Below are positions 1 to 14,673 of a DNA stretch of 64,000 bases, one piece after another (position 1 is the stretch's first letter; each line of letters starts with the position of its first letter). Location: assembly GCA_963693365.1 (NCBI GenBank), contig CAVNZM010000006.1, positions 6,572,001-6,636,000 on the forward strand, given 5' to 3'. Source of the stretch: Amoebidium appalachense (lineage: Eukaryota > Ichthyosporea). The notes beneath the pieces are model-generated. The model did no database searches and was not told where the DNA came from. It saw only the letters and a program-made list of their open reading frames with translations. Both the position numbers and the translations under genes were made by a program.

Positions 1-173
1 TAGAAAAATGACTACCAATCAGGACTGGTTTGCTATTAATCATATTAGCGAGCCTGTTAACTATGTCACAAGTAAGCAAATAATATTTTACTAGTGAACT
101 ATTGATAGCACCAGTGGGCCATTAACAGATAGTCCATGAGCCATTTATAGCACCAGTGAGCTATTCATAGTAC
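1..173. other. KAT14 intron, left edge
   Basis: AT-rich sequence with loose repeats of agtgarctattnatagcacc (about 85-170). Nothing coding was recognised. Confidence 0.6.
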
Positions 174-264
174 CTGTTTGGATACTGCACGATGTCCTCC
201 AGCAGCTGCAGTTGGGCCGGGATGGTCTCAAAGTCCCTCCGGATGAACGGCTTGAGCATGCGTT
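174..264 (-). CDS. KAT14: KAT14 exon with [12 protein letters not shown] signature
   Basis: Acceptor ggcctacag and donor AACAG|gtacta. It encodes [16 protein letters not shown] and [13 protein letters not shown], the most family-specific block of KAT14, located just N-terminal of the acetyltransferase domain. It ends in phase 2, so the transcript continues past base 1. Confidence 0.94.
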
Positions 265-299
265 CTGTAGGCCGAAACGAGAAGGGGGGGGGGGAGGGG

Positions 300-337
<38 letters not shown>

Positions 338-481
338 GAGGGGGGGGGGAGGGAAGGAAGGAGAGGAGAAGAGGGAAAGGGGAGGGTGGGGAGGGGCGGC
401 ATTATGGAGGGTTAGAAGGGTGAGGGATGGAGGAAGGAGAGCTGGGGGGATGGGGAGAGAGGGGGGGGGGGGGGGGGGGAA

Positions 482-521
<40 letters not shown>

Positions 522-589
522 GGAGGGGGAAAAGGGAGAGGGGGGTTGGAATCGAGGAAGCGAGAGAGGGAGCGATAAAGGGGAGGGAT

Positions 590-629
<40 letters not shown>

Positions 630-2356
630 TAATAGCCCTAAACACACGTTTCATGCAAAACTGATATTCGTGTGTTCACCATCAGCCTTTCAGGCATTTT
701 TGCATGGTGTAAAATCCTTGCTATTTGCAACAAATGTTATCCACGTCATTTGAGCTCAGGTAAGCCCCCCAAAAAAAGGCGGGGGGAGGGGGGGGGGGGG
801 GGGGATAGCAATTTAGCAAGTGGTGAATCATACAAAGCCCAAAACGACATCACTTAGCCCTTATTTGGTTCAGTGGGAAATAACCCCCCCCCCCCCCTTC
901 CCTTCTCAGGGGCTACATATGCATGACACGACCTTAAGAAATCAAAACCGCTCAACCACCATTGTTCCTTTTACACAGATAATAGCCAACCAAAAGGTGT
1001 AGTTATATGTTTGCCCGTCGATCATCATCCAATCAGCACGCATGGTTTACCAGTAAACGGGCTTTTGATTGGCCGCAATCCTGTCTCCTCCTCCGCCTGA
1101 GTCATGCCTGCCAGCATTGCCCGAAACGACTTTTGGGCCTCCTCCGTCATCCCCTGACGATATCGCGCCTGAAAAAAAAAAAAAAGAAAGAAAGAAAAGA
1201 AAAAATTAGATATTCTGATGTTTTGCATACTTTTAAGATATCACCTTTGCAATTGTCAAGCTGTAGCATTTGTCATCACCCACACAACACGGATATAAAT
1301 CCAATGTTAACGACTGTCATGAGAGTAAAGGAGTTGTCGAATTAGCAGGACACCGGACCTACAGTAGGTTAAAGCGCTTTTGATTGCGCCACAGAATCTA
1401 GGCCAATACAAGTTTCAGCCCCCCTCCCCCCTCCCCCCTCTCCCTCATCCCCCCCTCCCCCCCCCCCCCCCCCCCCCCCTCCTCCCCCCCCCACCTCCCC
1501 CCCCCCCCCCCCCCCCCCCCCCCTCCCCTCCCCGGGTGTCACGATCTCTGCCTTTTTACTACACGGAAAACACCCAAGTCGGGCAAAAGAGAACGGAGAA
1601 ATTGGTGTGTGTCTGTCTGTGTGTGTGTTTGAGTAAGTGCGTGAGTGAGTGAGTGAGTGAGTGAGTGAGTGAGTGAGTGAGTGAGTGAGTGAGTGGGTGA
1701 GTGAGTGAGTGAGTGACTAAGTGAGTGAGTGAGTGAGTGAGTGAGTGAGGGAGCTAGTAGGTGAGTGAGTGAGTGAGTGAGTGAGTGAGTGAGTGAGTGA
1801 GTGAGTGAGTGAGTGAGTGAGTGAGTGAGTGAGAGTGAGTGAGTGAGTTAGTAGGTGAGTGAGTGAGTGAGTGAGGCAGTGAGTGAGTGAGTGAGTGAGT
1901 TAGTAGGTGAGTGAGTGAGTGGGTGAGTGAGTGAGCGAGTGAGTTATTAGGTGAGTGAGTGAGTGAGTGAGTTAGTAGGTGAGTGAGTGAGTGAGTGAGT
2001 GAGTGAGTGAGTGAGTGAGTGAGTGAGTGAGTGAGTGAGTAGTGAGTGAGTGAGTGAGTGAGAGAGTGAGTGAGAGGCAGAGAGAGAAAGAGAGCGAGAG
2101 AGAGAGTGTGTGTCTGTGACTTAATACACACATGTCACTCCCCCTCAGCCTCCTTGTGTGCACTTCGATGTGCCTGCCTAAACATATGTGTGTATGTGAG
2201 GAATGCATGCTCGCGCACGTGCGTGTGTGAAGAAGTATGCATGCACCCATACCCACATATGTATAATTGGATGTTCGTGTGCGTGAGAGAGAAGAACCGA
2301 GAGTGTGTGGGTGGGAGGGTGTAGGAGGAACTTGGTGTGTGTGTGTGTGTCTCTGT

Positions 2357-2391
<35 letters not shown>

Positions 2392-2621
2392 GGTCAATGG
2401 TTTGCACCTGGTATCTGTCGAGGATATGAGCCCCCCTGCCCACGACCAGACCGGGACCGGAAGTTTCAATGTCAGCCCCTGCCTGGGGCGTCTTTCGCTT
2501 TTTGGGCGATAGGTCTTCCTTGCGACCTGGTGAGATATTGAGTGGGGTTTGTGAGATGTTCGTGGGGTATACTGTGTGCATGTGTCCGTGTGTGTGTCCG
2601 TCCTTAGCTTTCCCTCTCTCT

Positions 2622-2673
<52 letters not shown>

Positions 2674-3142
2674 CTCTATCTGTCTGTCTATCTGTCTGTC
2701 TCTCCCGCTCTCGCTCCCTCCCTACCCCCCTCTCCCCTTCCCTAACCCCCTCCCTCCCTTCCCCCCTCCCCCTCTCTCTCTTCTCTCTCCCCCTCTCTCT
2801 TGTTCTCACACACGCTCTTTTTCTCTCTCTCTCTCTGTGGGTATGTATGGTGTGTGTGTGCCTGTGCGCACGTGTGTGTGTGTAGAGATGGGCAAGTGTG
2901 TGTGTGTGTGTGCGCTGGTAGCGGTGTGTGAGCAGGTAAATCAGTGTCTGTGCTGCGCCTATGCGCACGTATCTGTTGGCGTGTCTATGTGTGTGCCTGT
3001 ATGCCTGCATGTGTGCTTGTGTGAAGGTATGTGCACATATTTGCATCTAATTGTGTGTGTGTGTGTGTCTGTCCGTCTTTCTGTGTGTAGGGATTAATGA
3101 GCATGCATGCATGCATGTGTGTGTGTGTGTGTGTGTGTGTGC

Positions 3143-3188
<46 letters not shown>

Positions 3189-3336
3189 AGAAGGGTGGGG
3201 GGGGGGGGGGGGGGGGAGGGATATGGTGTTGTACCGTATGGCACGGGCTCTTTGTTTTCGTATGCCCTTGCAAAGTCAATCATCTGCCTTACCGTCTTGT
3301 CCAGATTGAAGAGGGGGAGGCCACGCTTGCGCTTGC

Positions 3337-3411
<75 letters not shown>

Positions 3412-3806
3412 CGCGTGCGCGTGCGTGCGTATTGTGTGTGTGTGTGTGCGCGCGCGCATGTGTGTACATATGTGTGTGTGAGTGTGAGTGCGTGTGTGAG
3501 TGCGTGCGTGCGTGCGTGCGTGCGTGCGTGTATGTGTGTGTGTGCGCGCGCGCCCACGCACACGCGCGTGTGTGTAGGTGTGTGTATAGCTGTGAGCACG
3601 TGTACATGTTTGTGCCCGTACATACCTGAGCATGTATATCGGGAGGTATGCAAAGCGGCACGGCATATGGATGCATGTCATAGCATGCCAAACCTGTTCT
3701 TAGAGAGCATTCCCGGGACATAACCCCCTCCACCCGCTCCCCCTCTCCCCCCATCCCCCCTTCACCCCCTTCACCCCTCCCCCCTCTCCCCCTAAGAAAC
3801 AACCCA

Positions 3807-3837
<31 letters not shown>

Positions 3838-4045
3838 AGGGGGGGAAGGAACTGTAGCAAAACCACACGTGTAACATCCTGAAAGCGGGAACGTGATAGG
3901 CTTTGTGCATGTGTGCGCGTGGGTGTGTGCTTTCTTACAAAGGTTTGGGGGGGGGGAGGGGGATGGGGGGGGGGGGGGGGGGGGGACAATTTTCATAGAA
4001 ATTTACGGACACGTGCACAGACAAAAATACAACCCCCGCTCGCCT

Positions 4046-4076
<31 letters not shown>

Positions 4077-6857
4077 GCCTTCTCCCTGCCATCCTTCACA
4101 AACAAAATGAGGGTACATGCACGAGCCCCACAAATCGGTAATACATGCTCCCTGCACACCGCTCTGCACTCTCGAGCTTTTCACACCGTATGATTTTCAG
4201 GGATTCCCCCTCTCCCCCCCCCTCCCCCCCCCTTTGCCCCTCCTCCCCCCCCTCCCCCCCTCCCCCCCCCCCCCCCCCCCCAAAAAAAAAAAAAAAAAAA
4301 AAAAACACGCAAAGAAAAAAAATAAAAGGAAAAAAAGGGGGGGGGGAATCCCTCACCTGTCTTATGAGCAATTTCTGCCTCAGCCGTGCGCTAATCGGAC
4401 CGTGCAACTGGTGCGGAAAGGCAAGCAAGAGCTGCAGGATTTGCCCCTCCTCCCTCTCTCCCATCAACTTCAACGGCTTTTTCCTCGTTTTTTTCTTCTC
4501 CGTCCCCGTTTCTGTCTTCTCCCCCCTCGGCCCCCGTTCCCTCGTTTCCTTCAACCTCTTCCTCGTACTCTGACTCCTCCAAGTCGCTGTTTGCTTTGGC
4601 TTCAGAATCGGCTTTGGGTGGTTTCGATTTTTGCTGTAAGGAATTGCTGTTAGTTCGATTTGGAAGAACCACTCAACTTCCACACACCCCCCCCCCCCCC
4701 TCCCCCCCTTCCCCCACCACCCCCATCCCCCCCCGCCCCTCCCCGTTCTCCTCCTCAGGCATGTTGCTCCCAACCATATTGTCTCCGAGATCTTTTCTCG
4801 TTTTCTCCATTTTCTTGTGGTGCGCACACTCCCGAATCCCCCCCCCCCCCCCCCCCAAAAAAAAAAAAAAAAAAAAGCAACATAGATATCGTATATGAGC
4901 AAACCCCCCCCCCCCCCCCCCCCCCCCCCCCGCCCACTTTCTGTGACGGTTATCACCATGACAAAAGTAACCCACCCACTTAACCAGCTTACTACTTCCT
5001 CTTCCGATAGCCACCGCCACACAACCAGACCCTATAGCACCACAAACCAAACATTATTGGTGCACACTGCATATGATGCGGAATCCTTTTGGTACGCATC
5101 ACATGAAGCCACATCCTATACACAACACACGACGCCGGATGTAATTTGAGCACGCAACACATGTCACCATAGTCTACTTATTGGTGCCCCAACCCACACA
5201 TAACATCCACCTTCTTCGTTTTTTTCGATGCCTCCTCTCCTCCGCTCTGTTCTCCAGCACCCCTCCGCTCTTTCGAAGCCTTCCCGTCTTTGGATTTCAT
5301 CGACTCTTTCTTCTCATTTCCGTTTTTTAATTTCTTTGACTCCTTCTTTTCCTTTCCGTCCCTTACTGTCTTCGAATCTTTCCTCTCCCTTCTGTCTTTT
5401 TCTACCTTTGGTGTTGTCTCTTTGCCCTCTTCCGACTTTTTTACCATTATCCCATCTTCTTTTTTCGGTTTCTTCTTCTTTTCCTCCCTTCCATAATCCA
5501 CATCACTGATTTCGCTTTCTGCATTTGCCGTTTCCTTTGCTCTCTTTTCATCTCTTGTCTCTTTCACCTTCCCTTCGTGCACCATATGTTTCCTGCTTCT
5601 TTCCTTCTCTCTCTCCTTCGATCTCCCCTCGTCCCTTTTCTTCTTATCTTTACCATCATCCTTTTCATGTGGCCGATTCCCTTTCTCCGAATTTGTTCTC
5701 TCCTTCCCTTCCGCTCTTTCTTTCGTTTTTCCCTCTTCATTTTTCAATTTCTGCCCCTTGTCTTTTGATTTGGGCTGCTTATCTTTGCCGTCATCCGCCT
5801 TTTGCGTGTGCTTGCCCTCCGCTGATTTCGACCTCCTCTTTCCTTCCTCTCTTTCCTTCTTTCTTTCCTTTTTAGCTTTCGACCTCTCACCATGATCTCC
5901 TGATTTCAGTTTCATTTCTTTGCTCATCGGTGGTGTTGGTTCGATGGTCACAGTTCGGTGCACCGGGGCACCAGGAGAGATTTGATTGGGTGGGATCGTC
6001 TGCTGTGCGATTTGATTGGTGGTTACCAGAATGGCAGGCTGCTGTGCGTTCACGTAATTGGCCGATATGCCCTGCGGCGGCATTTGATTGGTCGGTACTA
6101 GGGCTGGTTGTATTTGGTGACCGGTGGCGAATGGGTGCGGGGGTATATGATGGGCTGGCATCCCCGGCGACCCATACTGCATTTGCATGTGATTGGTCGA
6201 GAGCTGCTGCGACACGATCGGATTCGTCGCCATCATGGGGACACCGGGTTGGTGTGCAATAAAACCGGTCGGTTGCATGGAATTCGGCGGCATTTGATTG
6301 GTGTAAACCGGCCCCATGGGAGGAGGGTGAATTGGAATTTGGGGGTGTGCAGTAGGATATGACTGGGGTATTTGCTGTGCAATCGCAGGAGTTGGCTTTA
6401 TCTTCTTGGCCGAAATTTCGTCTGTGCCGTCCTTTTCGTGTTTTCGTTTTGCGGCCCCAGGGGTGGAACTGTGTGGGTCACACAGTCAAACTTTACCCCT
6501 AAAAGGAGAAATGGACCCCCCCCCCCCCCCATCCCAAAAAAAAAAAATAAAAAAAAATCTGAGTACACACAGCTAACAACACTACACAATAGCATCAAAC
6601 AAGTGTAGATGAGACATGCTATGTCCACTGAACACACCCCAACAACGAAACACAAAACATGCACACACAATCCGGCGGATGGGCTTTTAGATAATTACAC
6701 AAGACCACATAAGTACAAGACGGTATCCCTGTTTTTTTTTGTTTTTTTTTTGTTTTTTTTTTTTGGGGGGGGGGGGAATAGCCAGAATAGGTACCAAACA
6801 GTACGTGTAAAACCCAGCTTCAAACAAACGATCATCAAAGAAGTAGGAAAGCAGAGC

Positions 6858-6890
<33 letters not shown>

Positions 6891-7391
6891 ACACACACAC
6901 CATAAAAAAAAATAAAAAAAAATAAAAAACAAAGAAAGAAAATGTGTTATTATGATTTACGCCACCAACCACACAGACGTACGAGATCTTGCTCCTACAG
7001 CAGCGTGTCCGTTCCATGCAAATGAAGTCTGGTATGTGAGATCAATGGGGTAGTCGGAGAAGTCGGTGTGATTGGTCGGGAGATTGGTGTGATCGGTCAT
7101 GAAATCGGCATGCCCGTTCATAAATCAATTGACAATCAGTCACAGACGACTTGGAAATTTGAGTATAATAAAGGTGCGACGCCACAAAGGCTACAGCAGA
7201 AACATAACAAAATGACCGACACCCCCCCCCTCAGCGCAAAAAAAAACAAAAAAAACAAACAATAAAAATAAAGAAATCACTTTACCACCAACAGAACAAA
7301 CGAAAAAATAATTAGTAATGGTAAAGACAATAATGATGATCAAGTGAATGCTATAAATCCGACAGAAAGTGAATTCGGACCTTTTGTTTTT

Positions 7392-7454
<63 letters not shown>

Positions 7455-8324
7455 TGGGGGGAGGGAGGGGGGGGGGGGGGGGGGGGGGGGGATGAAGTAA
7501 AATAAAAAGTAGATTAACAAACTTTGCAAATAAAGATGTGGTCCGAGATTCGATTAGCACTCCTTAACCGTCATAAACACTTCAGCACTCCACGAAACCA
7601 ACTGGTACCTACAGCAAATAGGTCAAAATTTAAGATGTAGAAAAGAACTGAACTGCAATAACCCCAAAATATATGATCATACGTACATTTATATTCAAAT
7701 CCCTGATTTATGTTCTGTAGACTCAATAAAGAAGGGAGACTTGTGAAAGCAGGCGTTGATCGAACGTATACGTAACTGTAAGCATTTTTGAGGCCCGATC
7801 CGGGCTTATCGAAGACAATAAGACTTAAAAAGGGAGAAGGGGAAAACAACAGTGATCGAGCTGCAAACTAACTTAATAAGTCTATTTAAATCTTAAAACC
7901 AAATACCTAATGAACAAAACCGATGAGAAAGAAGCTAAGGCCCCGTTCAATCAAACTCTTAGAACACCAGACTACATCTTGACACTAAAAAAACGACTAG
8001 GCATATGCAGTGAGGCCGTCATATGAAAGAACCATGTAATCTAGACACGGTGAACTACAAACCGTATCACCAAACTATATATAACCCAAGCCCAATCTCA
8101 CCTGCCCATTGCAATCTAATCTCCATTGCAATCTCAATGGCTCATAGCAACTATCCAGAAACCTAATTCTCCTTAATTGACACGGCACAAACAAGACCAG
8201 TATCATACTCGCTAAGTTGTGTTGGAAGTGCGGTTGTTTTTCCTGTTCTAAGCAACAGGAGCGACCAAAGCTTTCCGCACACCAAAATTACAGAATCAAA
8301 GGAATATATGAAAACACACACTCG

Positions 8325-8359
<35 letters not shown>

Positions 8360-9418
8360 ACCACCACCCCTCCCCCTGCCCCACCACACAGACACACGCG
8401 CGCCACTTCCATCACCAGCCCCCAGACTACACCACAACCCGCTCATCGTCCCTAGCACAGTCCCTTGTACAAACCCCCCCCCCTCCCCCTCCCCTCCCTC
8501 CCCCCCCCCTCCCCCCCCCCCACACACACACATACACACCCTGCCCACCCCCACCCCCACCCCCCTCCCTTCCCTCCCCATGCCACACACACACATTACC
8601 TATCCACAGTGCCTGCCTGCTTCTTCCTCTTTATGCTCTGCCCCTCCGTTCCCTCCCCGTTGTGCCGTTTTGCCGACTCTGTGTCTTTGCTCGCTGGTGT
8701 ACCTTCCAATCCTGCATCGCTCTTTACGCTCCGTTTCTTCGGCACTGCAATGTGGGGCGGCGAAGGGGGGGGGGGGGGGGGGGGGGGAGGGGGGAGGGGG
8801 GGGGGGGGGGGGCGGGGACGGGGTATCTGGGACGGAGGGGAACGGACGGGAGGGGGAGGGAGGGGGGAGGTGGGGAGGGGGCAACCGAGGGCGGGGGAGG
8901 GGAGATGAAGGGGGGGACTGAAGAGGGGGAGGGGGGAGGGGAGGGAGGGTTATCAGATAACAGCAGACAGCAGAGTTTACAATCACACCGGAGAAGGGTA
9001 TACGAATGTGTGAAAAGGCAACACAAGCACTGGAGGGGGGAGGGGGGGGGGGGCGGGCACGGGATATCGGGACGGAGGGAACGGACGGGAGGGGGGGAGG
9101 GAGGGGGGAGGTGGGGAGGGGGCAACCGAGGGCGGGGGAGGGGAGATGAAGGGGGGGGACTGAAGGGGGGAGGGGAGGGAGGGTTATCAGATAACAGCAG
9201 ACAGGAGAGTTTACAATCACACCGGAGAAGGGTAAACGAATGTATGAAAAGGCAACACACGCACAATGTATGAAACAAAAAGAAGAGTCCATTCTCAGGC
9301 ATGCCCCAGGCAACATATAGTACCCGAATTTCAACTCGTTCACCTTGCATGCGGACAACAACAAAACAGGAAAATACTTGAACGTGGGTAGGTCACCAGT
9401 TGGAAGGATGAGGAGAGG

Positions 9419-9460
<42 letters not shown>

Positions 9461-9629
9461 TCACGTGCTTGTCTGTGGAAACAAGCCTACTCCTTGCATG
9501 CGCCTGAGTGTGTCTGTGAACAAGCAAACATGTACCTACTCCGTTTGGTGTGTGTCTGTCTGCTAGTATGCGTATACGTGTATGGTTTTGTGTGTGTGTG
9601 TGTGTGTGTGTATGTGCGTGCGTGCGTGT

Positions 9630-9692
<63 letters not shown>

Positions 9693-9865
9693 TGTTGGGT
9701 GCCACACCTTGTGTATGCCCCCCCCCCCCCCCCCCCCCCCCCCCTCCCCCCCCCCCCCTGCATTCACCTCCCTTCCCCTCGGTCACCACCTCATTTTTAG
9801 TTGTCCATTACTTACATTTGAACATGTTCGTTATTGAACGGGTGGTGGTAGTGTTTTTTTTTTTT

Positions 9866-9915
<50 letters not shown>

Positions 9916-10109
9916 AGGAGGGGTGGGTGAGGAGGGACGGTGGGGGATGTGTGTGTGCATGCCCGTCTTGTGCGTGCGTGTATGTGTTGTATGTGGGTAT
10001 ACAGATTAGAGCATTAGATCATGGGCCTACCTGTCTCCTTGGTAACCTTGGGCTTGGGGGGTGCCAAATCAACCAAAGCCCACCAGCCCTGTGTTGGGAG
10101 GGAGGGAAT

Positions 10110-10147
<38 letters not shown>

Positions 10148-11769
10148 ATAAGTATGTGGGACCAAAAAAAAAAAAGAAAAAAAAAAATAGGCAGCGTAAA
10201 TTTATATTGAGGATGGATTGCAGAAGAAAGTGACAGCAGGTAGAGGTGTCCATACGAGGGAAGAGGGGGGAGGGGGGGATACGCGGAGCTTGGGGGAGGG
10301 GGGGGGGGGGGGGGGGGGAGACGGGGGGAGGGGGGGGGGGAGGGGGGGGGAGACGAGGGGAGGGGGGGGAGACGGGGGGAGGGGGGGGGGGGGGGGGGGG
10401 GAGGGGGGGAGGGGGGTACAAAGAGAAGGGAGCGGACATGAACAGGAATGGTCCCTAGACAACAAGGTGTACGTTGTACTAGGTGTGCGTGTATGTGTAG
10501 GTGCGTGAGGGGCAAGAGAGGGGGGGCGAGGGGGGAGAGTGGGTACTACGGTGCTTGCTGTTTGTGTTCCATCCTGATCAGTATCACTATCTGCTCATCC
10601 ATTTCACCTCGTGTGTTGCGTAAGTTACTAAGCACACACATGCTCGTGTGTATACAACAGCAATATGTTGATGTCAGCTGGACACGTGTGTGTATGTACT
10701 GCATGTGTGAAATTGTATACGTGCGTGTGCGAGCATACACCATGCGTATGTACGTGTGTGGCGCTTGTGTACCTGTATGTTTGTGTTTGCGTGCATGCAC
10801 GTCTGCATGTAACCATGTACATCTGTGTGTGCGCACGGGCGCGCACAAGTGTGCGAACGTATATACACACTGTGTGTGTCTGTGTGTGTATTGTGTGTGT
10901 GTGTGTAGGTGTGTGTACGTGTGTGTGTGTGTGTGTATGGATGTGTGTGTGTTTTCTTACTGTGTATGGACTCGCGTGTCCATGTACATGTGTGCAGCCA
11001 TGTGTGCGCACGTGGTACTCTGTGCGAAGCACATCTCCATGTGCACAGTCTGTGCACGTGTATTTATCTTTGTGTGTGTGTGTGCGCGCGCGAGCATGCA
11101 TATGTGTGCATATGCATGTGCATGTGCATGTTCATGAGCTCTCACACTTGCACGGCATGTGCATGCATGTGTGTGTCCCTGCGCATGCATGTGTGTGTCC
11201 CTGCGCATGCATGTGTGTGTCCCTGCGCATGCATGTGTGTGTCCCTGCGCATGCATGTGTGTGTCCCTGCGCATGCATGTGTGTGTCCCTGCGCATGCAT
11301 GTGTGTGTCCCTGCGCATGCATGTGTGTCCCTGCGCATGCATGTGTGTGTCCCTGCGCATGCATGTGTGTGTCCCTGCGCATGCATGTGTGTGTCCCTGC
11401 GCATGCACATGCACTGCGCGCGCACATTCACGTGCATGTGTACCCACCTGCTGCTTGTTGTTCTGCTCGAAGCCATTCAGAAACACGTCGTTGCTGGTGG
11501 AGAGAGTGCTGTCCACACACATACTCTTAATACCCTCCCTGTCTTCCCATCCCCCCCCCCTCCCCCCCCTCCCCCCCTCCCCCCCCCCCCCACACACACA
11601 CCCAACCCCATCCCTCCCCTTTTCCACACACGCAAAAACACACAAACAAACACACACACATACCCTCTTTCCAAAATAGGCATCCAGTCAAAAGTGTGAA
11701 TCCCTCACATGTGCTTACAAGTCTCCTCTCTGGTTTTCCAGTTCTCAATCTGTGGTATGCATGCCCCGA

Positions 11770-11858
<89 letters not shown>

Positions 11859-11997
11859 GCACGCATGTGCGGGCCCGAGTGTGTGTACGTGTCTGAGAGT
11901 TTGTGTACGTGTGCACTTTGTGTGTGCGGGCACGCACCCACGGTTGTCTGCATGTGTGTGTGTTTGTTTTCACGAACACACTGGAACAAGGCGTTCC

Positions 11998-12049
<52 letters not shown>

Positions 12050-12498
12050 AAAAGAACCATCATCACTACCCTCAAACCCTCTATAGACAGTGAACAGAGC
12101 AGACCTGCTGGATAGCATGACGTTATTGCAGGCAATTCCAATTTCCTGGATACTTTAAACCCATTCAGTTTTTTTATCACCATCTCCGAGATGCATAATG
12201 GGATTATGCACACCCATAGCAAATAAAGCCTGATCTGTAATATACAGGTCGATCGTTACACCCAAAACTTTTTATACTTCTTGTCTTCCCCCCCCCCCCC
12301 CCTCCCCCCACCCACCCCACCCCCACCCACCCACCCACTCCCTGCCCCCCCGCCCACTTCTCTCCTCTCCCCCCCCTTCCCCCCCCCCCTCCCCCCATAA
12401 AAAAAAACAAAAAAAAAAAACACACACACAACACCACCACCATCACTGCTACCACATCTTTTTCACCGCCTTCCCCCCCCCCCCCCCCCCCCCCCCCC

Positions 12499-12543
<45 letters not shown>

Positions 12544-13706
12544 TTGTCTTACCTTGCAACGGTGCTTTGCCAAGTCGGCGTTCTCTTCTTACTGGGAATG
12601 AGATAGTCCCAATGGCTGGTCGGTGGGAGAGGCGGGGAGAGGGGGAGAGGGGGAGAAGGGGTGGTAACCGGGAGGGGGGGGGGGGGGGGGGGGGTGGAGC
12701 ATGGGGAGCGGGGGAAGGGGTGGTGAGGGAGGGGGGGGGGGGGGGGGGGTGGCGGCCGTGAGCAAGGAAAACACTTCCGTCATTGTGTGATTTGGATTTC
12801 TGTGCGTTGTTTGCGCGTTTCTTCTGCCCGTGTATGCACCCTCTAAAAAAAATAATCGAATGTACCTACTACCAGCATTTCTCGTTGAGTGGGGTAAATG
12901 TGTGTGCGTGTGTGTTTCTATTCTTTCTTTTTTTTTTTTTTTTGGAAGGGAGGGGAGGGGAGGGGGGGGAGGGGCGTGGGTTACATCTCTGTGTGTATGT
13001 ATGTGTGCGTAGGGTGTGCACGCGCGTGTGTGCGTGTGTTGTGGGGGGCCGGGTGTGGGTGGGTGGGTAGGTGTATATGGGTGGAGTGGTCGGGTGAGTG
13101 TGTGCGTGCCCGCACACGTGTGCCTGTGTATGTGTGCATGTATGTGTGTGACCGTGTGTGTGTGTGTGTGTGTGCATGTATGTGTGTGACCGTGTGTGTG
13201 TGTTGTGTGCATGTATGTGTGTGACCGTGTGTGTGTGTGTGTGTGTGTGTGTACGACTGTGCCTGTGTGCATCTTTGTATGTGGTCTGGTGTGCGGCGCT
13301 TGTGTCCGGTTCTGTGCCGTCAACGGGGGGAAGCAGACGCAGTACGAAAATAAGAGGATGGGAATCATGTGTTCTTTGGGCGTAAGCAGGAATTAGGGGG
13401 GGGAAAAAAGCACAACGCACAAGTCACCTCTTTCCCCCCCCCTCCCCCCCCCCCCCCCCCCCCGGCCTCCCCCCCAGTTTCCTCTAAGGCGTATGTGTCC
13501 ACCTTCCTACCGGGCCCTTCACCTGCCCTGTCATTGATTAACTTCGATTCCCTTATGGTTCAACACGCACTCTTCTCTCTGTTCTCTTTCCAAACCCCCA
13601 TCTCCGACCTTCCCCTTTGCCCCCCACACTCGCTAACACACATCTACACATACACACACATACACACACATACACACAAGCACACACAAACGCACACACA
13701 CACAAA

Positions 13707-13737
<31 letters not shown>

Positions 13738-14129
13738 CCACACACACACCCTCCCCCCTCCCCCTCATCCTCCCCCCCCCCCCCCCCTCCAACCCCCCCC
13801 CCCCCCCCCTCCCCCCCCCCCCCCCCCCCCCCCCCACCACACACACACCTGTCGATCAGGTTGCATATGTCCTCCCTCCACCGGAAGAAGATGTTCTTTT
13901 CGGACGCCAGTGTCAGCTGGTATATGGCAAAATGGGTAACCTCCTGCCTGCACTCCAGCAAGGGGGGGAGAGGGATGGGGGGGAGGGGGGTCAGTTTGTG
14001 GTTGACAGTTTTTTTAGTGCATAAGCCCACGACGGATCACCGTAGCATGCATGTATAAAAAGGGAGGACACGCACACTGTTTGAAACATAAGACGTCTAA
14101 GTGCCAAGCCCTCTCTCTCTCTCTCTCTC

Positions 14130-14195
<66 letters not shown>

Positions 14196-14641
14196 CCCCC
14201 CCCCTCCCCCCAACCCTCTTAGAGAGGGGGGAAGGGGGGTTAATATCATCATGTGCATGAGGCCAGCAAACCCAACCCCACACTCCTTCCATCTCCCCTA
14301 CTTTCTCATCTGTCCTGCTACTTCCAAATTTGAAATTAACTTAGAAAACTCTGCTTAGCTGAAAATATATTTGTTATTTATTTCGGTGAATGTCCCTCAG
14401 CTTCGTAGGTTCCCCTTTTCTCCCCACCCTATTATCCCCCCCCCCCCCCCCCCCCCCCGCCCCCCCGATTTTTTATTATATATTATTATTATATTATTTT
14501 ATATTATTACACCTAAGCATCCCCTACCGTCCCCGTTCCTTCCCCCCCCCCCCCCCCCCCCAAACCCTCCCTACGCAGTCCCGACCCTCTTTCTTCCCCC
14601 CCCCCCTCTCCCCCCCCCCTCCCCCCCCCCCCCCTCTCCCT

Positions 14642-14673
<32 letters not shown>

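Noticed and set aside
192-754. Open frames translating poly-G/poly-C (Gly/Pro-rich)
   Set aside because: They are forced open by homopolymers on both strands and have no start context or homologue. The only coding part here is the KAT14 exon at 174-264.
1754-2131. THSL-repeat 'protein' on the minus strand
   Set aside because: A direct translation of the (GTGA)n tetranucleotide array in an intron; there is no other evidence of coding.
5188-6317. Stand-alone Lys-rich protein starting at the ATG at 6317
   Set aside because: The frame is open upstream to an acceptor at 6469 whose phase joins a KAT14 exon at 6983-7028, and the downstream side joins the next KAT14 exon, so it is an internal exon.
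11159-11410. CRISPR array
   Set aside because: Units are contiguous with no unique spacers, and the context is eukaryotic; it is a minisatellite.
10909-11679. Cys/Val/His-rich open frames through the 22-bp minisatellite
   Set aside because: The unit is 22 bp, not a multiple of 3, so all frames cycle; openness is due to lack of stop triplets in GT/GC-rich repeats.
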